Origin: Elysia marginata
Lineage: Eukaryota > Mollusca > Gastropoda > Plakobranchidae
Reading direction: 5' to 3'
Assembly (NCBI GenBank): GCA_019649035.1
Contig: BMAT01011867.1
Location: 111,527 to 139,614 of the forward strand
Length of the DNA: 28,088 nucleotides
The notes beneath the pieces are model-generated. The model had not been told where the DNA came from. It worked only from the letters and a program-made list of their open reading frames with translations, and made no database searches. The position numbers and the translations under genes were made by a program. This document shows positions 1 through 11,000 of this stretch, one piece after another (position 1 is the first letter of the stretch; every line of letters starts with the position of its first letter).

Positions 1-830
1 CCTCCCTGTGCCCCTCATTATTAAAATAATCATGTAGGGTTTAGTGCCATTAAATTGCATTACAGCTTGGGGAAAGAAGCTATTTTATTTCCTCTGAATG
101 CCCTAAGTCTTCAACCGTGGGGTAAAAAAATCAAGTTTCCTTGCTGGACGGGTGCTATCTTTCAGAATGTTTTTTTTTCTTCGTATAAACTTTCAAGAGA
201 TAGTAGATTCACTGCATTAACTTTCGTGCGTTTATGACAGTTGAGTAGATCACGCGTTTGATTCCCGACCATGGCATGTTTCAATTGCGTTGGGAAAGCA
301 ATTTACCCTAATTTTTCCCAATTCTCCTATGGGTTGCCAGCTCCAGGGTAGCATTCTCTCTCGATCCGGCAAATTTCAGTTTGTACTCAAAGACAATCAT
401 AAAGAAGGCCGAGGAGAAATCAGAAGAAAGTGTTTCTACTCCCAAACAATCCATGACTATGAGATGATAGAACGTTAGAATGGTATTCAAGATTGGTGAT
501 CGTAGCTACAAGAAGAGAAATTATATTTACCATTTTTACCTCTAAAATCTTTAGGACCTAGGCACATTTCCCGAACTAGAAACTACACACAGCAATTTCA
601 TTTTTGTTTGTTTCTTAATGCCCCTTTTGAAAACCTTTAAAAGCGATTTTAGATTTCTGACGCTGTTCGTGAAATTCAAAAGTATTGCTGTTATCTACAG
701 TTGGACTCAGCATTAACAATTAAGATAAATGCCTATTGTGTAGGTTTTATGTATCAATCAAAATGTTTTCCCCACATCAGATACAAAAATTCCACTTCTT
801 GTTGGGACAATATAAAGTGAAATCCACTTA

Positions 831-945
831 GGTTAAAGTCAACACTTTTAAGGGAAACTCTTGTTTAAAGTCGACACTGTTTCGCAGTCATATTTTGTAT
901 TTCTTTACATATCTTTGTAATGATTAAAGTCAACTGTTGCTTAAA
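831..945 (+). repeat. Four spaced copies of a TTAAAGTCRA motif
   Basis: Copies of (g)ttaaagtc(a/g)a occur near 832, 863, 913 and 931. Spacing is irregular, so this may be a degenerate minisatellite or chance in AT-rich DNA. Confidence 0.4.
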
Positions 946-1235
946 GTCAAAACATTTTTCTCTTCAAGCATCATGTTAACAAAATGATAGTACCCTTGAC
1001 ATAACTAAGCTGCCGGTACAAAAATAATACAACAGGGATGCCACTTAAATTTTCTGTAAATACATAACTAAAAATCCTGGAGAGATGTTCTCCCATAAAT
1101 GACCTGATACAAAATATTTCATTTATGGGCACTGAATGATCACTGTTCATGGGATAAATCTTGTTCGAATTCATGCTTTCATTCAGTTTTTCAAGCTTAA
1201 CAGACCTATTTTTTATTTATTTTAGTTTGGAGTAG

Positions 1236-1351
1236 TGCTGTAGTAACAGTGGTAGTAGAAGTAGAAGTAAAATGGAAGTTAAAGTGGAAATGGACATGGT
1301 AGGTAGGGTAACAACAGTAGCAACAGCAACAGTAGTAGTAGTAGTAATAGC

Positions 1352-1403
<52 letters not shown>

Positions 1404-1486
1404 ATAGTAGCAGCAGCAGTTTGGTGGTGGTGGTAGTAGTAGTAATAATAGAGTTAGTGGTGGTTTTAGCAGCAGCAGCGTGGCCA

Positions 1487-1532
<46 letters not shown>

Positions 1533-1557
1533 GGTACCAGTGGTAAAAGTAGACATA
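1236..1557 (+). repeat. AGT/TAG trinucleotide microsatellite
   Basis: Long run of AGT units on the plus strand, interrupted by AGC, GGT and AAT variants. The purest parts are about 1350-1410 and 1495-1525. It lies about 1.7 kb past the nearest exon-like sequence. Confidence 0.95.
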
Positions 1558-2461
1558 GTACAGGTAGTAGTTGTAATGTAGTACTACCAGTTATATCTAT
1601 AGCAACGAATAATAAAATAACGCAAATAACAACATTAATGATAATAGTAAATCACAACTGTTTTATTAGAATGGTAACAACAAAAACATGGTGAAAATAA
1701 AAATGATAGATTTTAAATTTCGAGAACTAAGTACATGAAAATTTTATTTGGATAGGAATTGATGTCTTTTTAGAGCAAATCATGAAATGTACAAATTATA
1801 ATTGAAAACATCAGAAGCATGAAATAAAGTACCCAGTATACAGAGCAGTGATGTCATCAGTACTTATCGTACTACATATGTATAAGTTTCTTAATTTTAA
1901 AAAGTTGGAATATATTTTGTACAAAAACAATAAAAATGGCACAATTAACAGAAAATAGTTCATATCTCTTGCTATGGCAAGCACTTTGTAGAAGAAACGT
2001 AACGAATGAGATGTAAGAAATAAATCAATTAATCAGCAATTTGTGAGGTTTTTTTGTACAATCCATATAAAATGCAAGAACATTAAAGTCGTTAAACTGT
2101 TATTTTGCTGTATTTAACAAAGCTACAGAGTTGAAGCTGTTCTCTTTACTAACAAAGGTATCTTTCATAAACCTCTTCAGTTATCTTTTTTTTTTGTTGT
2201 TGAGTTATTTAGTTGCATTTACAAGCCTGGAATCATCATTTAAATAAAAACTGTTCATAGTTTGGCTGCTTCAGGAGATACTTGAGAGATAACAAACTTG
2301 GCAAGTCCTTCGATAACTTTATTCATCGTGTGCTTTAAAAACGCTTGTTTAAAGAAAAGACTGGCTCCTAACCTAAATCTAATGTTATTTCAAAAAAACA
2401 TTGCCACAATAGCTGAGTTTGGTATTTTGTTTCCCTTTAAATAAAACTAATTGTACAACAC

Positions 2462-2518
2462 AATAATAACATAAATAAAAATAATAATAATAATATATGT
2501 ATATATATATATATATAA
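2462..2518 (+). repeat. TAA then TA microsatellite
   Basis: Aataataataata followed by tatatatatatata. Simple repeat in gene-free DNA. Confidence 0.9.
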
Positions 2519-3237
2519 CAACTATGAAGTTTATTTCTAGCGCCTCTTTCTACATGTAGGCTCAAAGCTCTTTATAGTAGTCTATTAACCCAAACAAACG
2601 ATGCTGACGTAGTGAAAATTTTGTACAAAAACATAATCAATTAACAATTTGAACAAACAGAAGAAAATAAAAGATGCATGAACAGAATTAAAAAGGGGTA
2701 CTTATTGACCATTGGTTATTGGATGAATTTCTTAAGACAAACTTATTAAGGTCTGCAACATTAAAGACACTTAACTAAGAAGCTTTAAGCCCAAAGTTTA
2801 ATGGCAAATGCTGCCAGGGACAAATGAAAAGCAGTATCTGCAGTGTAAACCATATGAGAGATACTGTGTTTTGTTTGTCCCCAGTAGAATGACGGCATCA
2901 TACAAGAATAAGAATACTGTAACAAAGTATGCATCCTTTTAAGCTGCTATTTACAGACAAAAGTTAATATAGATGTACAAAACTGAAAAAAAATACAAGA
3001 AATCAATTTAAAAAAGATATAGAACTTTTCAATAAATATAAAGAATGAACAAAGTAAAATATTTCTAAGTCGCAATAACACCAACATAAAAAACAAGACA
3101 GGAAATGTTGATACTTTCATTGCCTATTTCTTTAACAAATATGACCACTAGCTATAAAGTGTCTTTAGTTTTTTTATAAAAACATTTTATGCACCCAAAC
3201 TTATGTTCAATAACTCCTTTCTTCCTTTATCAAACTT

Positions 3238-3391
3238 TCAATCATCCTGAAAGAGGTAATATGCATTCCTTGCCTGCTCAGTCATCTTGCCACTTGAAAC
3301 TTCTACATGTTTTCGAGGTGCAGAAGAGGATGTATCACTTGTTACGTTAGTATCTTGTCCCATCCACATCCTTTTTGTTAAAGCAAGAAGG
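3238..3391 (-). CDS. Exon-like ORF: candidate alternative or duplicated last exon
   Basis: After a good acceptor (tttcatttcag) the minus strand is open for 50 codons to a TGA. It begins LLALTKRMWMGQDTNVT and ends GKMTEQARNAYYLFQDD. The last 17 residues resemble the end of exon 13 ([17 protein letters not shown]), with 8 identities and several like-for-like changes. The start also loosely matches ECYLMGLRSMGD across the exon 12/13 junction. The frame requires a phase 2 donor, whereas exon 12 ends at phase 0; the only phase 2 option I see in exon 12 is a weak GTGTTA. It may be an alternative last exon reached through an unseen small exon, a relic of a duplicated gene end, or the tail of a tandem paralogue. 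Confidence 0.5.
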
Positions 3392-4807
3392 CTGAAATGA
3401 AACAATGGAATTTATATTGTCAGATTGACAAGGAGGGGCTTTTATGGTCTGTGTTTGCTGCTCAACATAAAAGATGTAGTCAACCCAGCCAGGAAGAAAT
3501 TTGACTTTTAATTACTCTATGAGCAAAGACTTAGGGCTTTTAATAAGAAGAAAAAAATTTGTAAATAGCTTCTTTCCCTAAGACATTATCCACTTACATG
3601 GAACTGGAGTTCAGAGATCGTATTGACTCATTTCGTAAGGAAAATTCAAATGATGTTAACAGTATGTAAACTTAAAAAAATAGTTAATGCATTGATGTTA
3701 CCAGATTTTTTTTAACCTCATTCTAGGGAAAAATCGTAATTATAAAAGACAAAAGTATTGAGTCTGTGGATAGTGGAAAGGAGGGGAGGTTGTGAAGAGC
3801 AGAGAGGAGGGGGGGTTGTTCTGCTGAGAAAGATAGATTAAGAAGAGTACATGTATTGAGTTTTGGTTAAAATGGGAGAGAAGAAATTAAATAGAAAGAA
3901 AGGTGTGTCGGTGTTGAGAGAGAGAGACAGACAGACAGACAGATAGACAAATAGAGAGAGAGAGAGAGAGGCAGATCAGATGTCTGTTCTTTACTATCAT
4001 TATTCTATACCTATAACAGTGTACTGGATTAATGTGTAGTTAATTAATGATGATGTGAAAATCTGGCAACAAGACTAAGCATTGTTTTCAATACATGTAC
4101 TTATATAACTTTGTATTTAATAAACTTGAATAGAACTAAATTGAATTGAAAAGGAAGGTTGGGGGTTTTAAAAATATTTTTGGCTGTTTAAAAAAACTTA
4201 ATTATGTAAAATATAATTTATCGTGAAAAAGTCTGTTTCAATTTGAAATCATAATATAAATGATCCGAACTGGATTCGTCTGAATCAGAAAGGTATCGAG
4301 GCATGTTAGTAATGAAAGGTGTGGCTAACAGATAGATAGGTGAGTCAGTTGGTCGGTTTGTCTGCAGGCATTTGTATAGATAGTGCCATAAAGAGCAAAA
4401 CGTAAAAGAATTCTATAAAAACTTTATTATATTGTTGTCCACCTGAGAAGTGCTTTATTCCATCTCCAATTTTGCTTAAAAAAAACAGTAATAACATGCC
4501 CAATAGGAAAGTCCTGGTCTATTATTATAGCTGACAAAAGAAAAAAGTGAAGTCAGCCTCTCTACAGAGATATATACATGTACAATCATTTAACAAAGCA
4601 GTTTTTGTAGGTAGAGAAAGGTAGATTCAAATGTTCACACTCAATTTTAGTGGGAAAACTAAAGATGGTACAAAGCATTTCTCAGGCGACATGATACAGA
4701 CTTCTTTTTCATCGCTACTATTTTCTGTCTGGATTCCTCCCTCCTTAAACATCAAAATGATACCTCCTGAGATCTGGTCAACTTAATCTTTTTCGAATCA
4801 CTTTTTG
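3392..4807. other. Gene-free stretch between the two terminal exons
   Basis: AT-rich sequence with the GA/GACA repeat at 3916-3971. A minus-strand open stretch at about 4630-4780 starts after a possible acceptor and codes about 50 codons, but it has no donor of suitable phase and no recognisable similarity. I see no bridging exon to the ORF at 3391. Confidence 0.55.
3916..3971 (+). repeat. GA / GACA microsatellite
   Basis: Agagagag, then four gacagaca-type units, then a pure GA run. Confidence 0.9.
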
Positions 4808-4832
4808 TGTCATCCTCTTAAATATCAATTAT

Positions 4833-4838
4833 TTTATT
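4833..4838 (-). promoter_or_regulatory. Polyadenylation signal AATAAA
   Basis: The plus strand reads tttatt, so the minus strand has AATAAA about 52 nt after the stop codon at 4891. Cleavage would be expected near 4805-4823, giving a short 3' UTR. Confidence 0.6.
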
Positions 4839-4890
4839 GTTCTAATAACTGCGGTAAATTTCTCTTTCTTTACCATAAATCGTAATATTG

Positions 4891-5052
4891 TTAGTTGTCT
4901 TGGTAGGAATAGTAAGCCTTTTTGGCTGCGCTTTTCATCTTGCGGTTGTGAATTATCTTCTGTTTGCTTTGCACAGCTTGATGTCGCGACAGGTTGGTAG
5001 AAAGGGCCTGTTGGGCCATGTGGGTGCCACTGTCGCCCATGGAGCGAAGACC
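4891..5052 (-). CDS. Exon 13: terminal coding exon with stop
   Basis: Codes the last 53 residues (729-781) and a TAA stop; acceptor ttcttgcag. It starts [18 protein letters not shown] and ends [16 protein letters not shown]. The tail is basic, helical and aromatic at the very end, with no prenylation box, so Ras-style lipid anchoring is not expected at this terminus. A minus-strand AATAAA at 4833-4838 supports this as a true 3' end. The plus-strand frame here is a shadow. Confidence 0.88.
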   Translation of the reverse strand, partial: GLRSMGDSGTHMAQQALSTNLSRHQAVQSKQKIIHNRKMKSAAKKAYYSYQDN

Positions 5053-8000
5053 CTGCAAGAACCAAATTTGTACAGGTATAATATAATGTACCAAATTGTA
5101 ATGAAGAGATCATAAATGTCTCGACAAGTGAAGAAGTAAGATCTGATATCAAGAGGAGAGAAAGAGAGGGGGAGAAAGAAAAAAGAAAGAGAGACAGAGA
5201 CAGAGAGAGAGAGGGGGGGGGGAGAAAGAAAAAAGAAAGAGAGACAGAGAGAGATAGAGAGTCAGATAAGATGAGTACACACTTAAAACAGTCATTAGTC
5301 TTTTAGTCAGGGCATTCTTTGCCTAAATATCTGATTTTGACTTTTAATTGATCACCCATTACTAACATGGAATGTCAACTCTCAAGAGTACTAAGTTTGT
5401 ACATAGAAGCCCTGCACAGCAGAGATGTAAATAACAAAGGAGAAAAAAGCTGAACACCATATGACACTCTTTATTTTAATTATGGGTGTGTGACAGACCA
5501 GACAAACCTCCAACAATTCACATAAGTTACTTTTCAAGTAGGTTGTAAAAAATATTTCAGTTTTTATATTAGTGAAAAGTCCTATGATTGGATGGAAAAA
5601 AAACAACCACAGGCATAACTTTTTATCTAATCAAGATACAGACTTCATAAAAAAACAAATTTCACAACAGACTAAATATCTAACTTGGAAAATGCAAAAA
5701 ATCTAAAACCTTTCAAGGGGTTGATGATGGGGATATTGCTCATTATAATCCTCACAAACTTTCAACAAAAAAAAAATTTGACAAAAAATTGCTTGGAAAC
5801 TATCAAGCCCCAGCAATCAGCTGCAGTTGTAGGTCAAATGGCACAAAATAGGCTATACTTGAACTATGGGTTCTCATTTTGGCTTTAAGTTTGGCAAGGT
5901 AAACATCAATTATTTTTTATAGGAAAGAAAGAGACTTAGGCCCAAATTCTACTGCTTAGTCCACCTGCAGGCAGCGTGTAAATTTAGGCCGAAATTTTAG
6001 GCTACAAAAAGCTCATGATTACAAGTATAGGCCTAGATTTAGGCTCCCGCTCAATTTAGTCTAATATTTTGTCGTACATCGTGTACATGAATTACTCTCC
6101 TGATCTAGATTGACGTAGATCTAGGCCTAAAGTTAAGACAATAACTTGCATTACATTCAGAATCTAGGGAATCAAAGCTAAACTTAGCTTAAAATAGGCT
6201 TTTAATGGGTGATCTCATTTCAATACGCCTACTGTAACAAGACAATTTAGACTAGATTTCAGAAGTCTGACATGACGGAAGGTTCAGCACAAAAGCAGAC
6301 CTCTTGTTTACAAACCTAGCCTGGAATCTATTCTAATTAAGCAGTGTTAATTATGGCATGGGCCTGAGAGAGCTGATGGTCTGAAAAGGATCAAAGAAGG
6401 TGCAGCCTAACTCAGCTGAGAACTCTCTTAAGTTTGAAACTATTAATGGATGCTGAAAACCCCATTTCCAAAAGTCAGGGAAATTATGCAAAAATCCATG
6501 ATAGCCAGAGTAATTGCACTTGTGAGAAGGGCAGGTGCTGAGTTTGGAGCTTTTTTTGCTTTGATTAAAATAGTATTCTCACATAAAAATAGTAATATTT
6601 AAATGAAAACAGTAACAAATTTAATTTGCTGAAACCCATAATACACAAAAAGGCTGAAATCAGCAGAAATCTGAAAGATTTATATTTATATGAAGAGGAG
6701 GATCTATACTATGTCATGTACATTGGTCTTACAGGAAACTTGGGCAGAGGATCTTAAATTAATCACTAATTGAGTTATGTCACAAAGTAAAAAACTCCCT
6801 TCTTAGATTAAGGTTATCACTGCAAACTTACAAGGTTTTGACATATATCACATATACATAGAGCTGTTAACTACCTTAGTATAGCCTCTCATTTTGTAGA
6901 ATTGTCTCAGTGAATGATACGAACAAAAAAGTGAGACAAAAAACTAAAAAAACAGCCACTTACCATCAAATAACACTCCTGACGGTTGGTGAGCTCGTCA
7001 TCCCAGGCCGCAGCCTCTGTCTGGAAGGCAAGTCTTTCTTCTAACTGCTCTGACGACTTTGCCCCACGCTTTACAAGCCGCTTCACATTTTTCCTTTAGA
7101 CATGAAAAAGAAAGCAATTGTAGTTTAAAAAGAAAACAATTGTGATTTGACCACTTAAATGGCCTTCAAAACAGTTCAACAATTACGAATATTTTCAAGT
7201 ATGCACAAGGAACACCATAATCTTTTTTAGTTTTAATTTTGCTGACAAATCTAACTGATATTTATAATTGTTTCTAAATATAGGCCTATCCGCTTTTCCG
7301 TTAACAAAGAAAGAGCAGATATAGTAAAAAAATTGCAATTCTTCTGCCGGCAGAAAAACCTAGGTGAACAGTGATTGCACGCCACTGGGATGCCCTTAAG
7401 ACAGAAAAAAAACCCTGAACTTTTTTTGCCTTCCTTTAGGCCTTCATACAACATCAACTCAGACTGAATACATGATATATATGTAATATAGTGTGTTCAA
7501 ACCAAACTAAAGGAGCCAGAATAACCTGATTTCAGGTTAAAACCTAAAAAAGGACATCTCTGTGAACTTAGGAAATTCAAGATTGCATTTTACCAAATAA
7601 CAACCCAAAGCATCCCCAGTGGAACATACATTTTGCAGTTGTTGTATTTAGTATCACGCAATCATTTTACCTACTGAACACTGGTGATTCGAGTGATCTA
7701 TTATAGTTAGCTAATTATAATAGATCTATGTTGGATTGCTTGGCAGACAATATGATAAAATGCCGATCTTTCACTTGGTTTTGTTTACATTGTGCGGTTC
7801 ATAGAAGTCTAGATATTATTTAAGTTCATAAAGTTAACGTCAGTTGTTTAGTTTCCTGTGGTATGTACACTCTAGGATATTCTATTAATAAGTTTATTAA
7901 TATGTAAGCTTATTGGACATGTAAAATAGGTGTGGCAGTTTATGAATAACAGCATTTTAAACACAAGAAAATGATTGACATTGAAATGCAATGGGCAAAT

Positions 8001-11000
8001 CCCGACTCTAGGTCTAGGGAATCAACAAGCATAATCTGGAGGTGTAGCCATACGATACTACTACCTATTCGAGCAGGCAGTTGAAGGACGCCGGTGTATC
8101 GAGGTGTGCTGAATAAAAACCGCTCTTTCATTGGTCACATTAGAGAATGTTGACTTGAACTTTTGCGAGTTCAGGTGTCAAGTTTGTTATATAAAGGAAG
8201 CCGGTCTGAGATGTAAACAAAAGCTTGCACCTGTGCATTGACTGCTTCAGGTCGGCAAAGAATTAAAAACCACAGCCAGAAATATGTCTGTCTCAAAGCT
8301 TCGCTCTCAGATCATAACACATTTTTTCCGGCTATTTATAATTTTCATCTCACGATCGGAAAAAAATGGAGGATTCGGGAAAAAAAAACCAGAGAATCCG
8401 GAAAAAACATAATTCTGGTTAAAACCGGAAACAGGGCATCCCTGGTACCAATTGCAATTTAAAAAAATTAATGTCAGATGATTTTGGACAAATTAATGAA
8501 ATAAGTTTTTTTTTCAATAGAAAGTTTTAAAAGCTCCAATTTGATCTTGCTAAGATGCAATGTTTAGATAGGGCAGATTTTGCAAGATGTATATTGTTAA
8601 AAATATTTTACTGAATGTGTAACTCAAAATAGGAGTTTTGCCTTAAACCTCTTAAGTTTGGTATTTAGTCAAGCACTTTTAAAACAGCTGGGCCGTAACG
8701 ATGGATTCATATTATTACCCTTGTTAAAAAAATCTAAAAACAGAAACGACAAGCTTTAACAAATGGCTAATTTCTGAACCATACCTATCTTGATAGTCTG
8801 TTGTATTTATAGTCTCAAGACCCTGGGTTATTCATCAATTCCTGGGCTTTTTGATCCTGCTTAAATGGACACAAGAATCAAGGCCCTGAATAGATAAAGG
8901 TGATGGCTACTTGGCATTGTACCAAGTTCATTCTGAGTTACGTTGTTGCTATTAACACAATTTTAAGAATTTAAGATAATGGCATAAATGTTTAAGGAGT
9001 CGATAATTATTTTACTTGCATTATTTATCTGGCAGGTCGGGTCCAAAATCCAATGTGATAGATATGTTTGGTCTATTCCCTTATTGATACAGAGTGGTAC
9101 ATAAGTAATTCTTGTGTTCCAGTAGGCTATAAGTCTTCATAATCTTTGAAAGCTACTTTATATTTTGTGCCTTTGCTTACAGATGTTGCTGAGCCTGTTT
9201 TGCTTGACCTGCTTTAGCCATGTTAGCCGTGGTTTTCATCACCGCCACTCCCATAACAGCCACGTTGATGTTCTGTAAATCAGAGATAAAAGATGGGTTG
9301 TTTCTTGCAGAAAAAGGACAACAAAGTCAACCAATTAAAAAAGACACTGTCTTGTGGACCATTGCCATATTAGCGCAAATCTTACCTCATCATATGTAGT
9401 GTGGTAAGGAATTACCAGGAATCATCACAAAAATTCTTTACCTAACAAAAACAGCGAATTTGCAGTTCTGTCATACGCAAAATACATCTCACCACCCAAA
9501 CAACTACCGTATGACCAATTTTGTATTTTTGAAATAATATCAGATTACAAATTATTGTTTTTATCAACAATAATGTTATTTTTAGCATGCACATAGTAAT
9601 GAAGTGGGACGATCGAGCTTAAAGCAATAACTATGATTGGTATAAACTTTTTACGTAGCACTACTTTAACAATAATGGTAAATTTGAATATAATAATGTA
9701 ATTTTAACTTCTGGCTTAAGCCCACTTACATATTATAGATTAGATCCATTGGTCTGTAACGATTTCTTGCCTTCATTTCATCAAGACTAAATGGACGGGA
9801 CCACAAAATTTAACCAGTGCCAATCATGTAGTCTAGACCTGAATAGATCTGGATTGGAAGCTAGTCTATAATTTAGATGCTCAGATGCACATCTCGATAG
9901 TAAGTTAGAGCAACATTGACGCGTGCAAGCCTAGTTGTGTTGTAGCTAGTCAGAGGTTTACATTGAGCTTTAATTCACATGCACAATGGTGACTTGCGTG
10001 CCCGCCTGGCTACAAAAGACTTATCCCCCTAAAGGACTACAAGGGCCATTCACATGCGCGAAATCAGTCCCTGTTATGTTTCCCTTTCATTTGCGTAGTT
10101 CATTGGCTTGGCACGTGTGCGGGAGACCGTGAGGCCTAACTGCCAGCCTCAGTTTGGCACATGAATAAAAAAATCTCATCATCCCTTCACTAGATTCAAC
10201 ATAGACATGCAAATAGCCATCCCACCATCCACTTTGTAACAAAGAGGGAGGCGGCAGACCTGTGAATTTTTGTTTTCTTTTAAAGTTTAAAACAAGGGAT
10301 AGAGGACAATTGAACTGAAAGGTTATCTTTACAGCCGATCAACTTTGCCTACAATTTTAAGCCCCTAGACCTACATGTGTTTACTTTATTTTTCTTTGTT
10401 ACTTCAAGTCTAGTCTATTCAAGACATCGCTGATTATTCTAACCGTTGTTTATTTATCAATGGTTTTATTTTCTTCTAGGTTGTTAAATATTATTAAGGC
10501 GACAAAAATGGTTAAGGTTTTTAACCACGAAAGACCCCGTCTGAGACTAACATCCCGTCGCTTGTATCTATTTGCATCAGTAGCCATGATTGCTTGTTTA
10601 CAAAGCTAAGTCGTGAGTTACAAGACAGTTTGAGGTCGTGTAAGTTAGTCGCCACTTAGCTGACTTTTAGTTGGCGCTTAGCGCTAGTATCTGCCTGTGC
10701 ATCTTGAAGTAGCACTAACTGACGACTAAGACGATTTAGTCATGCGTCAAAATTTACGTTCCCTTTGTGCATTCCACTACTGATCAACTTGCAGACCCTC
10801 TGGTCTATTAGTCTTATCACACCATTCCCAGCAACACAGTTTTTCATTTCACCACCACCGAAGCTTTCACCTCTATTGACAGTGTCTGTTGTTTGGATTT
10901 GAAACACTAAGAAGACCTCTAAATGAAGTATCTTTGTTTTAATCTACACTTGTGTGAAAGGCTTGGTTTATGTAGAGGTTTAGAATAGATTTTTAAACAG

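Larger units (their letters stand above)
1..3237. other. Gene-free region downstream of the gene
   Basis: AT-rich sequence with no convincing exon on either strand. It contains four spaced TTAAAGTC(A/G)A motifs at 831-945, a long AGT microsatellite at 1236-1557 and a TAA/TA microsatellite near 2462-2518. The long Tyr/Thr-rich minus-strand frame at 1206-1556 is just the microsatellite read in frame. Confidence 0.7.

Noticed and set aside
1206..1556. 116-codon minus-strand frame rich in Tyr, Thr and Leu
   Set aside because: It is the AGT microsatellite read in one frame; no other coding sign.
4630..4780. About 50 open minus-strand codons after a possible acceptor, near the last exon
   Set aside because: Lies beyond the stop and poly(A) signal, has no matching-phase donor and no similarity to either terminal exon.
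10635..10745. Mirrored TTAGTCG / CGACTAA pieces suggesting another MITE
   Set aside because: The arms are short and imperfect, and I could not define ends.
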